A DNA stretch of 64,000 bases, taken from contig NZ_SGWE01000004.1 in assembly GCF_013337115.1 (NCBI RefSeq), forward strand, positions 2,032,001-2,096,000. The letters are read 5' to 3'. The DNA comes from Deinococcus sp. JMULE3. Its GTDB lineage: Bacteria > Deinococcota > Deinococci > Deinococcales > Deinococcaceae. The number at the start of each line of letters is the position of its first letter. Positions within the stretch are counted from its first letter, which is position 1. Shown here one piece after another: positions 45,976 to 56,843 of the stretch. Both the position numbers and the translations under genes were made by a program. The notes beneath the pieces were generated by a model. That model saw nothing but the letters and a program-made list of their open reading frames with translations. It was not told the DNA's origin and did no database searches.

Positions 45976-48900
45976 ATGAGTTCACCCCCCAGCTGGACAC
46001 ACCTGAAGTTCCTGACCGCACTTGGACTGACCCTGGCCACACTGGCCGGGGCGTACCAGATTGTCGGCGACATGAGCGGCACCGCCACCACCTGGAGCGG
46101 GACCATTGGTACCTATCAGACGAACAGCACCAACTACGTCGGTGGCACGGCGTCCGCCACATTCAGGTCGGCACTGACCACCACAGTCACGGCCAGTCGT
46201 GATGCCACCAACAACCAGAACTCCGTCTACGTGGGTGACGCCGCCCTGGGTGGCACGACACTGAAAGATCCAATGTCGACCCGTGCAGGAACTGGATTCA
46301 CGGGCTTCTCGCCGAACTTCACGCCCGCCAATGTGGAGGGACTGTTCATCATCGCCAACGCCCTCAAGCAGGACGGCAGCTTCACCACGAAGACCGTGAC
46401 CAGCGGGGCCAACACGCAGACCGTACGTGAAAAAGACGATCCGGCGTGTTACGGCGCGACGGGTGCGGCAGGCAGCACAGGCAGTTGCCTTCGCGGCTTC
46501 CTGACTGTGAACTTCAGCCGACCTGTGACCAACCCTGTCCTGCACATCACTGGGATGGGGGGCAACGCGCGACGGACCAACGACGTCTGGGGAGTGGCCT
46601 CTCGCTTACGCCTGCTGACAAGTGGCGTCTCAATCAGTGCGCTCGGCACACCATCTAATCTGTCTGTCACAACGCTGTCCGGCGCGCCATCCATCGGGGT
46701 GACGTCCTTCGGGTCCGGAGCACTACTTGCAACTGGCACGCCAACCAACACGTACAACGTGATCCAGGGAACGTGCACTCCTGCGGCTGGGACCACATCT
46801 GCAGGGTGTGGCAGCTTCAGGTTCAACGGGACTTTTTCCCAGCTTCAGTTCGAGGTCCGCCTGGACACGAGAAAGGTGGTGGCAGATACCTCGACGAACA
46901 CGCCCTACCCTTACGCGGTCTATTCCGGACCCAACGGAAGCACCGTCGACAGCGGGCCGTCTGCAGATGCCTTTAACATGGCCGTCAGCGTCGACGAGGA
47001 CTTCGGTGACGCGCCCGCCAGTTACGATCCCACGGCGGCTGCCAGCCACGTGGTCGGTGGCCTGAAACTGGGCAGCACCATCGACGTGGACAACACGGGC
47101 ACCCTGAACGGCGGCACGGCCGTCACCCCCAGTCCCAATGCGGTTCCTGCTGGGACTGACAACACGGGCACCAGCGGTGACGGCGCCGATGAGGACGCCA
47201 TCACGTCGTTCCCGTCCCTGCTGACCAGCGCCTCCACCTACAGCCTGACCGTGCCGATCAGCGGTGCCAGTCAGGCTGGTCAGGTGTGCGGATGGGTGGA
47301 TTACAACCGCAACGGCATCTTCGATACCGGAGAGCGGGCCTGCGCGTCGTTCAGTGCCGGGGCGACCAGCGTCACACTGAACTGGTCGGGCCTGAGTGGC
47401 TTGAGTGCCGGGCAGAACTACGTGCGGCTGCGCGCCAGCTATGACACTGCGGGCGTGCAGAATCCCACTGGACGCCTGGACAGCGGTGAGGTCGAGGACT
47501 ACCGCCTGAGCGTCACGGCGCCGCCTCTGGTCTGCACCAACACCTTCTATGCGCTGCTGGGGGATGCCACCAACGGCTTCCAGACCATCGCGTCACTCTC
47601 CCCGGCGGGCGTGGTGGGCACCACCATTACCACGGTCCCGACCAAGGCGACGAACCTCAACGCGGCGCTCGGGGTCGGCAGTGACGGCACGAAGCTGTTC
47701 GTGGTGACTGACGTCGGCACACTGGAGGTCTACGACGTCACGACCAATACCTGGGTGGCCAGTGTGCCCGTCACCGGTTATGACCCCGTCGCAGAGCGTG
47801 TGGTGCGTCTGGCCGTGACCAGCACGAATGTTGGTTACTTCAGCACTGGCGCGAAATTGTGGAGCTTCCAGACCTCTGCGCCCTACACCATCACGGGCCC
47901 CACCACCCTGACCTACACGGACGCGTCCGGCCTGACCCCGACTCCTACCATCGTCGGCAGTGGTGACTTCTTCGCTGGTTCGGGCGGCAACCTGTACCTG
48001 AGTGTCAACAACGGAAGTGCCGGGTCTTTCCTGGACACCTTCAAGATCCGCCCCGACGGCACGGTGACGTTCCTGGGGCGTCTGAACGATCCTGACATCG
48101 GGACCGATACGTACGGGGGATTTGCGGCCATCGGGAACAACATTTACGGCAGTTCCGTGGGTGGGCGCATCATTCAAGTCAACTTTGCGGACCTGACGGT
48201 CACGCAGGCCGCCGCTGCGAATGCCGCGCGCGGGAACAGCGACCTGACCAGTTGCTCGTACCCGACCCTGGAACCTGCCGTTACCGCTACCAAGACGGCC
48301 AGCGTCGTCACGAAAGCCAGCGGCAACACCGGCGGCGGCGCCCAGACCGGCGACACGCTGGAATACACCATCATCGTCCGCAACGGTGGCAGCATTGTCG
48401 CGCCCGGCACCACCTTCAGCGACAGCATCCCCGCAGGCACCACCTACGTGGCTGGCAGCACCACCCTGAACGGCACGGCCGTGGCGGACGTCAGTGGCGT
48501 CATGCCGTACGCCGTTAGCGGCGGCGCCCTGATCCAGAGTCCCGGCGAAGTGGCCGGGAACCTCCGCGCCGACACCACTGCCTCCGTCACCACCGACCGG
48601 GAAGCCACCATCAAGTTCCGCGTGATCATCGGGGGCAGCGTCTCACAGGTGAGCAACCAGGCCACCATCACGTACGTGGACGGCCCCGGCCCGATCCTCA
48701 CCGACGGCGATACCGTCGCAGCGGGGAATCAGGCCACCACGACCACCGTCAGTGTCCCGGACCTGACCATCACCAAGACGCACACCGGCACCTGGACGCA
48801 GGCGGACCTGAACCGCACCTACACCCTGACGGTCACGAACAGCGGCGCCGCCGCCACCACCGGCACCGTGACGGTCACCGACACGCTCCCCACCGGCCTG

Positions 48901-51900
48901 AAGGCATACCGGATCAGCGGGACCGGCTGGACCTGCACGCTGGGCACCCTGACCTGCACCCGCAGTGACAGTCTGGCTCCCGGCGCCAGCTACCCGCCCA
49001 TCACCCTGGTCGTGGACGTGGACACCAACGCGCCCGCCAGCGTGACCAACAGCGCCAGCGTCAGCGGCGGCGGCGAGACGAACACCGCGAACAACACCGC
49101 CACCGACCCCACCAGCATCACGGCCACCGCGACCGGCACGCAGAACTGCTCGGTGCTGAGCAGCGCCAGCCCCACGTCCCTGAACTTCAGCGGGGCGGGC
49201 ACGCTGGTCAGCGGCACGGCGAACACGCAGGGCGCGGTGTACCGCTTCTCGAACGTCGCGACCGGCGTCGACGCGCTGGTCACGGTCACGAACCTGTCCG
49301 CGACCAGCGCCACGCTGCTCCAGGGTGGCCTGAGCGCCCTGCTGACCACGTCCTCCAGCGCGTTCGTGGACTACAAGGTGGACCTGGTGCAGGCCGGGAC
49401 GAGCACGCCCATCACGCCGATCGACGTGGTCGCGTACTCCTTCGACATCGACGGCGTCGGGGTGGGCAACCCCCTGTCGGATTACGCGCAGTTCACCGGG
49501 GCGAACTCTGTGTTCCTGAACTCCCCGACCCGCCTGACCCTGACCGGCCTGCTCGCCGCGCAGAGTGCCACGTACGTCGGGTACAACGACACCGTGAACG
49601 ACCCGCGCAACGCGGCAGGTGGCGTGTACCTGGACGTCAATACCTTCACCCTGCGCGCCGGGGTGCAGGGTGCCACCTCCAGCGCCACGCGCGGCGTGAC
49701 GTTCGACCTGAAGACCAGCAACTCGTCCTCGTTCACGCTGATCAACTGCTCTGATCAGACGGCGCCGCGCACCGCGGACCTGAGCGTCACGAAGACCGAC
49801 GGCGTGACCAGCGTGAACGCCGCCGGAACCACCACGTACACCATCACGGTCAGCAACGCCGGGCCGAACTCCACCACCGCCACCCTGACCGACCCGGTCG
49901 TGACCGGCCTGACGAAGACCGGCGTGACCTGCACCGGCGCGACGGGCGGCGCCGTCTGCCCCACGTCACCCACCGTGTCCGGCCTGGAAAGCGGACTGGC
50001 GCTGGGCAAGATTCCCAGCGGCGCCACCCTGACGTTCAGCGTGACCGCGAACGTCACCGCCACGAGCGGCAGCGTGAGCAACACGGTGACCGTCGCCGTG
50101 CCGTCCACGACCATCGAACCCAGCACCACGAACAACAGCGCCACCGACACCGACACCGTCACGCCCGTCGCGGACCTGAGCGTCACGAAGACGAACGGGG
50201 TGAGTGGCCTCACCCCGCTGACCAGCACCATCTACACCATCCGGGTCACCAACAACGGTCCCAGCAGCGTCACGGGTGCCACCCTCTCCGACCCGGCTGT
50301 CGCGGGTCTGACCGTCACCTCAGTGGCCTGCTCCGGCACGCCCGGCCAGTGCGCTGCCGCACCCACCATCGTCCAGCTCCAGGCCGGGTACGCCCTTCCT
50401 GCCCTCGCCAGCGGTCAGTTCTACGAGATCCGCGTGACGGCCACCGTCACCGCTACCAGCGGGTCGGTCAGCAACACCGCCACGGTCGCCGCGCCCGGTG
50501 GCACCACCGACCCCACCCCCGCCAACAACAGCGAGACCGACACGGACACCATCGCGCCGGTCTCGGACCTCGCCATCGACAAGTCGGGCGCCGCTGCCGT
50601 CGGCAGCGGCGGGGTGGTCACGTACACCCTGCGCGTGTGGAACAACGGGCCGAGCAGTGTCAGTGGCGTGAGCGTCACGGACAGCATTCCGGCGGGCTTC
50701 ACCGTGACGGGGATCAGTTGCGCGGCGACGGGGACCGCCACGTGCGGCACGCAGAGCTTCACGGCGAGCAGCGTGACGATCACGAGCGGGACACTCAGCG
50801 TGGACACGGCACCGACGAACGCCACCCCGGACGGCAACTTCCTGACGTACACCCTGACGGGCACGGCGCCCACGAGTGGGACGCTGAGCAATACGGCGAG
50901 CGTGGTGGTGCCGGGCGGGGTGACGGACGGCGTGACGGGGAACAACACGAGCGGGACGGTGACGACGCTGATCGTGGACGCGGTGGACGACGCCGCCGTG
51001 AACCTGGCGTTCGGGGCGGGTGGGACCGTGACGGTGCTGGGCAACGACACGCTCGGTGCGGCAGCTGCCACGACCGCCAACGTGACCGTCAGCATCGTGG
51101 ACAAGGGTGGCCTGACGGGCCTCAGCGTGAACGGTGGACAGCTGAACGTCCCGCCCGGTACGGGCAGCGGGTCGTACACCGTGACGTACCAGATCTGCTC
51201 GGTGACCACCCCCACCGCGTGCGACACGGCGACCGTGCCGATCAACATCGGGACGGCGACGGCGGACGTGAGCATCACGAAGACCGCCGCGGGCTTCGCG
51301 CAGCCCGGCGACACGATCACCTACACCCTGACCGTCACGAACGCCGGGCCGAACGCGGCGGACGGGGTGAGTGTCACGGACACCCTGCCGACGGGCGTCA
51401 CGTACGTGAGCAGCACCCCGGCAGGGGCGGTCAGCGGGTCGACCCTCACCTGGACGCTGGGCACCCTGCCCGCCGGGGCGCAACAGGCGATCACGGTGGT
51501 CGTGACGGCCCCGGACGAGGTGACGCTGCTGAGCACGCCCGCCACGCGGACCCTGACGAACACCGCGTCCGTCAGCACCACCACCACCGAGACGAACGGA
51601 GCCAACAACGCGGCCACGGCCGTCACGCAGATGGTCGGCGCGAAACTCACGAAGTCCGTGCGGAACGTCACGCAGAACACCACCTTCGGCACGTCCGGCG
51701 GCGGTCTGCCCGGCGAGGTGCTGGAGTACTGCATCGCCTTCGAGAACTTCGGTGGGGCGGCCCTGCCGAACTTCGTGGTGACCGACCACGTGCCGGGCAA
51801 CACGAACGCCCAGGCGGGCGGGTACGACGCTGAGGAAGCGAGCGCGGCGACCGGCTTCGGCGTGAAGCTCACGCGCAGCACCGCGAGCCCGACCACCTCG

Positions 51901-52044
51901 TACCTGACGAGCGGGGCGGACGGTGACGCGGGCGCGCTGAGCAGCACCGGCGGGTCGTTCGGGCGGGGCACGATGACCGTGAACCTGGGGGCCCTGGCCG
52001 TGGGGGAACAGGGCAGCGTGTGCTTCCGCACCGCCATCCGCTGA
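45976..52044 (+). CDS. Giant secreted multi-domain surface protein (GEVED + DUF11 array)
   Basis: 2022 aa. Signal peptide near residues 11-27; an N-terminal beta-rich region with Cys pairs; a GEVED domain (about 340-515: DFGDAPASYDP, GADEDAI, GWVDYNRNGIFDTGERA, GEVEDYRL); a propeller-like stretch (about 520-760); then at least six DUF11 repeats (e.g. YTLTVTNAGPNAADGVSVTD) and a cadherin/Big-like VLGND segment. The start follows GCGAGG. Base use is less GC-rich in the first 2.3 kb than in later repeats and neighbours, so the N-terminal part may have a separate origin. No anchor signal seen. Confidence 0.88.
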   Translation: MSSPPSWTHLKFLTALGLTLATLAGAYQIVGDMSGTATTWSGTIGTYQTNSTNYVGGTASATFRSALTTTVTASRDATNNQNSVYVGDAALGGTTLKDPMSTRAGTGFTGFSPNFTPANVEGLFIIANALKQDGSFTTKTVTSGANTQTVREKDDPACYGATGAAGSTGSCLRGFLTVNFSRPVTNPVLHITGMGGNARRTNDVWGVASRLRLLTSGVSISALGTPSNLSVTTLSGAPSIGVTSFGSGALLATGTPTNTYNVIQGTCTPAAGTTSAGCGSFRFNGTFSQLQFEVRLDTRKVVADTSTNTPYPYAVYSGPNGSTVDSGPSADAFNMAVSVDEDFGDAPASYDPTAAASHVVGGLKLGSTIDVDNTGTLNGGTAVTPSPNAVPAGTDNTGTSGDGADEDAITSFPSLLTSASTYSLTVPISGASQAGQVCGWVDYNRNGIFDTGERACASFSAGATSVTLNWSGLSGLSAGQNYVRLRASYDTAGVQNPTGRLDSGEVEDYRLSVTAPPLVCTNTFYALLGDATNGFQTIASLSPAGVVGTTITTVPTKATNLNAALGVGSDGTKLFVVTDVGTLEVYDVTTNTWVASVPVTGYDPVAERVVRLAVTSTNVGYFSTGAKLWSFQTSAPYTITGPTTLTYTDASGLTPTPTIVGSGDFFAGSGGNLYLSVNNGSAGSFLDTFKIRPDGTVTFLGRLNDPDIGTDTYGGFAAIGNNIYGSSVGGRIIQVNFADLTVTQAAAANAARGNSDLTSCSYPTLEPAVTATKTASVVTKASGNTGGGAQTGDTLEYTIIVRNGGSIVAPGTTFSDSIPAGTTYVAGSTTLNGTAVADVSGVMPYAVSGGALIQSPGEVAGNLRADTTASVTTDREATIKFRVIIGGSVSQVSNQATITYVDGPGPILTDGDTVAAGNQATTTTVSVPDLTITKTHTGTWTQADLNRTYTLTVTNSGAAATTGTVTVTDTLPTGLKAYRISGTGWTCTLGTLTCTRSDSLAPGASYPPITLVVDVDTNAPASVTNSASVSGGGETNTANNTATDPTSITATATGTQNCSVLSSASPTSLNFSGAGTLVSGTANTQGAVYRFSNVATGVDALVTVTNLSATSATLLQGGLSALLTTSSSAFVDYKVDLVQAGTSTPITPIDVVAYSFDIDGVGVGNPLSDYAQFTGANSVFLNSPTRLTLTGLLAAQSATYVGYNDTVNDPRNAAGGVYLDVNTFTLRAGVQGATSSATRGVTFDLKTSNSSSFTLINCSDQTAPRTADLSVTKTDGVTSVNAAGTTTYTITVSNAGPNSTTATLTDPVVTGLTKTGVTCTGATGGAVCPTSPTVSGLESGLALGKIPSGATLTFSVTANVTATSGSVSNTVTVAVPSTTIEPSTTNNSATDTDTVTPVADLSVTKTNGVSGLTPLTSTIYTIRVTNNGPSSVTGATLSDPAVAGLTVTSVACSGTPGQCAAAPTIVQLQAGYALPALASGQFYEIRVTATVTATSGSVSNTATVAAPGGTTDPTPANNSETDTDTIAPVSDLAIDKSGAAAVGSGGVVTYTLRVWNNGPSSVSGVSVTDSIPAGFTVTGISCAATGTATCGTQSFTASSVTITSGTLSVDTAPTNATPDGNFLTYTLTGTAPTSGTLSNTASVVVPGGVTDGVTGNNTSGTVTTLIVDAVDDAAVNLAFGAGGTVTVLGNDTLGAAAATTANVTVSIVDKGGLTGLSVNGGQLNVPPGTGSGSYTVTYQICSVTTPTACDTATVPINIGTATADVSITKTAAGFAQPGDTITYTLTVTNAGPNAADGVSVTDTLPTGVTYVSSTPAGAVSGSTLTWTLGTLPAGAQQAITVVVTAPDEVTLLSTPATRTLTNTASVSTTTTETNGANNAATAVTQMVGAKLTKSVRNVTQNTTFGTSGGGLPGEVLEYCIAFENFGGAALPNFVVTDHVPGNTNAQAGGYDAEEASAATGFGVKLTRSTASPTTSYLTSGADGDAGALSSTGGSFGRGTMTVNLGALAVGEQGSVCFRTAIR

Positions 52045-52060
52045 TCTCACCCGCCTGAAC

Positions 52061-52093
52061 GCGCGGCCCACCCTGTACCGGGGTGGGCCGCGC
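52061..52093 (+). terminator. Perfect hairpin after giant surface gene
   Basis: GCGCGGCCCACC (52061-52072) pairs with GGTGGGCCGCGC (52082-52093), 17 nt after the stop, no T run. Confidence 0.65.
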
Positions 52094-52145
52094 CTGCTGG
52101 ACAGTCCACACCGGGGGGCAGGAGCTGCCGCATAGAATCCCCGTC

Positions 52146-53057
52146 ATGTCGGCCCGTGCGCGTGGCGCCCTCCTGTTGATCGTGGTGACCTGCCTGTGGG
52201 GCAGCACCTTCGCGGTGGTCAAGACGCTGGGGCAGCTGCTCCCGGCGGCGGACCTGATCTTCTGGCGGTTCCTGATCGCCTCTGTGGCCCTGCTGCCGCT
52301 GATCGCCTGGACGCGCCGCAACGCGGGCCGCGCCCCCCGCACCCCGGACGGCTGGCGGAGCCGCAGCCTGTGGCGGGACGGGCTGGTGCTGGGCGCGTGG
52401 CTGATCGCCGGGTACGGCACGCAGACGATCGCGCTGCAGTCCACGAGCGCGAACCGCGCGGCGTTCTTCACGGCCCTGAGTGTCGTGCTGGTGCCGCTGT
52501 GGCTGGTCTTCGCGCAGCGGCGGCGCATGCCGCCCACGCTGTGGGGGGCGCTGCCGCTGGCCGTGGCGGGCCTGGCCCTGCTGTCCTGGGAGGGCGGGGC
52601 GCTGGTCGTCGGGGACGTGTGGGCGCTGGCGTGCGCGGTGACGTACGCGGGCTTCATCGTGACCCTGGAACGCATGGCGGACCGGCACGCGGCGCTGCCG
52701 TTCACGGTCGCGCAGGTCCTCAGCGTGACGGGACTGGCACTCGTGTGGATGCTGCTCGCGGGCGTCCCGTCGCTGCCTCCGGCGGCCGCGTGGGGACCGC
52801 TGCTGTACCTCGGGGTGGCCGCCACGGCCCTGACCACCCTGCTGCAGACGATCGGGCAGCGCAGCGTGAGCGCCGCCGAGGCCAGCCTGATCTACGCGCT
52901 GGAACCCGTGACGGCCACCGCGTTCAGTTTCGTCCTGATCGGCGAGCAGGTGGGCCTGCGCGGCGCGCTGGGCGGGGCGCTGGTGGTCGTGGCGACGGTG
53001 CTCAGCCAGCGGGCGGACGCCCCACACGCGGAAACGCCGTCTGTGCAGGTGGAGTGA
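52146..53057 (+). CDS. EamA/DMT-family transporter
   Basis: 303 aa, ten membrane helices in two EamA halves (about residues 6-140 and 150-285). The first half opens [21 protein letters not shown] and contains [15 protein letters not shown]; the second holds [14 protein letters not shown] and the closing [40 protein letters not shown]. Members export amino acids or metabolites. TAGAAT ends 7 nt before the ATG (leaderless). Substrate unknown. Confidence 0.93.
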   Translation: MSARARGALLLIVVTCLWGSTFAVVKTLGQLLPAADLIFWRFLIASVALLPLIAWTRRNAGRAPRTPDGWRSRSLWRDGLVLGAWLIAGYGTQTIALQSTSANRAAFFTALSVVLVPLWLVFAQRRRMPPTLWGALPLAVAGLALLSWEGGALVVGDVWALACAVTYAGFIVTLERMADRHAALPFTVAQVLSVTGLALVWMLLAGVPSLPPAAAWGPLLYLGVAATALTTLLQTIGQRSVSAAEASLIYALEPVTATAFSFVLIGEQVGLRGALGGALVVVATVLSQRADAPHAETPSVQVE

Positions 53058-53098
53058 CCGCAGAAATCAGAGGGAGTGAGGGTCTGCCTCGATGCCTC

Positions 53099-53293
53099 TG
53101 ATACGGGATTCAAGTGATTCCAGATCATTCGGAGTCGCCCGGTGGCCCCCTCACCCTTCCGTCGCTTCGCTCCTCAGCTGCGCCGCTCTGCGAGTCCTTC
53201 CCTCTCTGCTGCGCAGCTCTCCGAGTCCCACAGGGGGAGAGGGGACAACGGAACGCGATCACGGTGCAAGCAAGTCAATTTCATCCCGTATCA
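53099..53293. repeat. MITE-like element with 11-bp terminal inverted repeats
   Basis: TGATACGGGAT at 53099-53109 is matched by its exact reverse complement ATCCCGTATCA at 53283-53293. Inside are GCTGCGCCGCTCTGCGAGTCC and CTGCTGCGCAGCTCTCCGAG, blocks shared with the repeat at 9473-9633. No transposase is encoded. Confidence 0.6.
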
Positions 53294-53403
53294 ATCGAGC
53301 GGAGCGAGTACCCGAGAACGATTGCGGTTGGCGGTGGAGGTGAAGGGCGTGCCGCTGCTCCTGGGGTGGGCCTGAACACCGCTGTGATCCCGTCAGTGTT
53401 GAG

Positions 53404-53440
53404 GAGGCCCCCGGCGCGGTTCGTCTGCGTCGGGGGCCTC
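53404..53440 (-). terminator. Hairpin downstream of CvpA-like gene
   Basis: GAGGCCCCCG (53404-53413) and CGGGGGCCTC (53431-53440) pair perfectly, 24 bases past the minus-strand stop. Confidence 0.6.
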
Positions 53441-53463
53441 GGGGGGTTCGTGTGTGTGGGTGT

Positions 53464-53946
53464 TCAGCGGCGGGCCTGGTCGGGGATCAGCAGGGTTTTC
53501 AGGGCGGTGTTGCCGGACCATACGCCGCGCAGGCCGTTCTGGAGGGCGCTGCCGCGCACGGCGGTGTACAGCGCGGGGGGCAGGCTGACCGAGGGGTACA
53601 CGCCGCGTGCGCCGCGCGCGTCGACCTGCACGTCCAGCGGGAAGTTCAGGGCGAGGGTGGCGATCAGCACGCCGCCCAGTGCGAAGCCCCCGGCGGCGCC
53701 CGCGCCGAGGTGCCAGGGCTGGTCGAGGGGGTTCTGGATGCGGCGGGTGATGGCGGTGCCGACGCCCATGGCGATCAGCGCGCCGAGGATCAGGGCGATG
53801 AGGGCGTTGCCGCTCAGTGAGTTCGCGAGGAAGCAGGCGGCGACGCCGCCGAGGCCCCACGCGAGTCCGCCCAGGCCGCGCCGGGCGCCGAGTGCGGTCA
53901 CGGCGGCCCAGAGGGTCACGAGCAGCGCATCGAACCAGGTGATCAC
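53464..53946 (-). CDS. CvpA-family membrane protein
   Basis: 160 aa from GTG. Typical opening [33 protein letters not shown], a second and third helix ([40 protein letters not shown]), then a short soluble tail. CvpA proteins are linked to envelope homeostasis and colicin V production in E. coli. TACACT lies 7 nt before the GTG (leaderless). Confidence 0.8.
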   Translation of the reverse strand: MITWFDALLVTLWAAVTALGARRGLGGLAWGLGGVAACFLANSLSGNALIALILGALIAMGVGTAITRRIQNPLDQPWHLGAGAAGGFALGGVLIATLALNFPLDVQVDARGARGVYPSVSLPPALYTAVRGSALQNGLRGVWSGNTALKTLLIPDQARR

Positions 53947-54046
53947 GTCTCGCAGTGTACAGGGCGAACCTGACAGATCTCATGCGGCGTGGCGGTCTGG
54001 GGCTTTCCTCCCGGTGTGGACGGGGCGACTGGCCTAGACTGGGGGC

Positions 54047-54691
54047 ATGATCCGCGTCTTGCTCGTCGATGACCACGCGCTGTTCCGTCAGGGGCTGCGC
54101 AGCCTGCTGGAGTCCGAGGGAATGCGCGTGATCGGCGAGGCCGCCAATGGCCGCGAGGCGATCCGGTACGCCGCGGACACGCACCCGGACGTGATCCTGA
54201 TGGATATCCAGATGCCGGACCTGGACGGTGTGAAGGCCACGCAGAGCATCCTGGAGATCGATCCGAATGCCCGCGTGATCATGATCACGATGTACCGTCA
54301 GGACCGCTACGTGTTCGAGGCGGTGAAGGCCGGGGCGCGCGGGTACGTCCTGAAGGACGCGGACGCGGCGACGCTGCTGGACGTGATCCGCCGCGTGGCG
54401 GCCGGTGAGGCGCTGCTGGACCCGGAGATGGCGCAGAACGTGCTGGACGACTTCCGGGACAAGCGCGAGGAGCTGCCCAGCGAGAAGCACGCGGACCTGA
54501 ACGAGCGCGAAACCATGATCCTGAAGCTGCTCGCGCAGGGGTTCTCGAATCAGGACATCGCGCTGCGGCTGGACATCAGCGAGAAGACCGTGCGCAACCG
54601 CCTGTCGGAGATCTTCACGAAGCTGCAGCTGAACAACCGCACGCAGGCGGCGCTGTACGCGATCCGCGAGGGCATCGCGAACCTTGAGTAA
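54047..54691 (+). CDS. NarL/FixJ-family response regulator
   Basis: 214 aa. Receiver domain with [14 protein letters not shown] (acid pocket), phospho-acceptor Asp in [13 protein letters not shown], switch Thr in MITMY and Lys in YVLKDAD. LuxR-type HTH at the C-terminus: [58 protein letters not shown] ends 6 nt before the ATG (leaderless). No sensor kinase is adjacent; the two following genes overlap in a chain, so they may be co-expressed. Confidence 0.95.
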   Translation: MIRVLLVDDHALFRQGLRSLLESEGMRVIGEAANGREAIRYAADTHPDVILMDIQMPDLDGVKATQSILEIDPNARVIMITMYRQDRYVFEAVKAGARGYVLKDADAATLLDVIRRVAAGEALLDPEMAQNVLDDFRDKREELPSEKHADLNERETMILKLLAQGFSNQDIALRLDISEKTVRNRLSEIFTKLQLNNRTQAALYAIREGIANLE

Positions 54692-54932
54692 GAACCGCCG
54701 GGTGGGGCCGGGCGCACCCGTAAAGCCCGTGACGTTCCGTGCCGGGTGCGGCCGTGAGTGGAGCCTCCCGAGTGCCGAGGCGGACCTGGCGTACACCGAG
54801 CAGGCATTCCCGGAGTGCCCGACCTGCGAGCACCGCGTGGAACCGGACGGTGGTCCGCCTTTCTGCACGTTGCGTCCGGTGGGGACCGCGCATCCGTTCG
54901 CGGCGCTGGCCGGGCTGGACCTGCCGGAGTGA
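54684..54932 (+). CDS. Small Cys-cluster protein
   Basis: 82 aa from TTG, overlapping the end of the regulator gene by 8 nt. Core: [41 protein letters not shown]. The CPxC pair plus a later Cys and an upstream Cys (RAGCG) suggest a small zinc-binding site. Its TGA overlaps the GTG of the following gene (GTGA), which supports translation of this frame. No known family recognised. Confidence 0.65.
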   Translation: MSKNRRVGPGAPVKPVTFRAGCGREWSLPSAEADLAYTEQAFPECPTCEHRVEPDGGPPFCTLRPVGTAHPFAALAGLDLPE

Positions 54933-55807
54933 CCGGTGGGGGAGGGGAGAGGCTGGCCGCTTTCCAGGCGCAGCTGACTGCCGCCGGATTTCCTGGGGTG
55001 GTGGGCCTGCGGGTCACGGACCTGACGGGCACCGAGTTGGTCGCCTGGAACGCGGATCGGGTGTTCCCGGCGGCGAGCACCATCAAGGTGCCGCTGCTGG
55101 TGCTCGCCCTACAGGAGGCGCAGGCGGGTCGGCTGGACCTGTCGGGGCGCGTGACCATGCAGCCTGGGGATCGCGTGCCGGGCGCGGGCGTCCTGCATGA
55201 CCTGGACGGCGGACTGGCCCTGACGTGGCGGGACGTGCTGACCCTGATGATCGTCGTGAGTGACAACACGGCGACGAACCTCGTGATCGGGCGGCTGGGT
55301 GTGGAGGCCCTGAACGCGTGGCTGGCGGCGCAGGGCCTGACCGGGACGCGACTGGTCGGGAAGCTGCAACTGCCGCCCGAGCAGCGCAACGAGGCGCAGC
55401 GGCGCGGCGAGCGCAACGCGACGACCGCGCGCGATCAGACGGCCCTGCTGCGCGCCCTGGTCGCGGGGGAGGTGCTGGACGGGGCGCACACGGCGCTGGC
55501 GCTGGACATCCTGGGGCGGCAGCAGTACCGCGACCTGATCGCCCGGCACGTGCCCTGCGGTCCGGACGGTGAGCGGCTGTACCGCAGCGGCACCAAGAGC
55601 GGCGAGTTGCTGGGCGTGCACCATGACGTCGGGGTGCTGTTCACGCCCCGCCCGCTGCTGGTGGCGCTGCTGTCGGAGGGGGGTGCGGACCCGCGTGAGC
55701 ATCCGGAGAACCGGGACGTGTCGGCGCTGGCCGGGGCGCTGTGGTCGCTGCTGGCCGCGCTGGGTGAGGTTCCGGTGAGCGGTGGGGGACATTTAACCGC
55801 TCGGTAA
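54929..55807 (+). CDS. Class A beta-lactamase-like serine hydrolase
   Basis: 292 aa from GTG. The three active-site elements are present: [11 protein letters not shown] (SxxK), [13 protein letters not shown] (SDN) and [12 protein letters not shown] (KSG in place of KTG). The omega-loop Glu is uncertain ([15 protein letters not shown]). No signal peptide is evident with this start, unlike true periplasmic beta-lactamases, so an intracellular or alternative hydrolase role is possible. It is the third gene of an overlapping run behind the response regulator. Confidence 0.87.
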   Translation: MTGGGGERLAAFQAQLTAAGFPGVVGLRVTDLTGTELVAWNADRVFPAASTIKVPLLVLALQEAQAGRLDLSGRVTMQPGDRVPGAGVLHDLDGGLALTWRDVLTLMIVVSDNTATNLVIGRLGVEALNAWLAAQGLTGTRLVGKLQLPPEQRNEAQRRGERNATTARDQTALLRALVAGEVLDGAHTALALDILGRQQYRDLIARHVPCGPDGERLYRSGTKSGELLGVHHDVGVLFTPRPLLVALLSEGGADPREHPENRDVSALAGALWSLLAALGEVPVSGGGHLTAR

Positions 55808-55973
55808 GGAGAAGAATAAAGGGTGCCGAAGTCTGGCGGGCAGCCTGAGAAGCGCGGCTGGGCGCATGTTCGGCGCGTGGTATGCTGACCCGTATTAGGC
55901 CACCTGAGAGCAGGGTTTCCATCCGCGAGCCGGCGGGAAATGACTGGCCACTTCACGCTTAGGGAGAGGGAAA

Positions 55974-56829
<856 letters not shown>

Positions 56830-56843
56830 CAGGAGAGATAGAA

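Larger units (their letters stand above)
53058..53463. other. 406-bp intergenic region
   Basis: No gene seen. It holds a 195-bp element with perfect 11-bp terminal inverted repeats (53099-53293), and a terminator hairpin for the CvpA-like gene (53404-53440). Confidence 0.65.

Noticed and set aside
35304..52044. Contact-dependent toxin or RHS/polymorphic toxin locus
   Set aside because: No toxin-like C-terminal domain, immunity gene, RHS/YD repeats or two-partner secretion signal; the repeats are DUF11/Ig-like.
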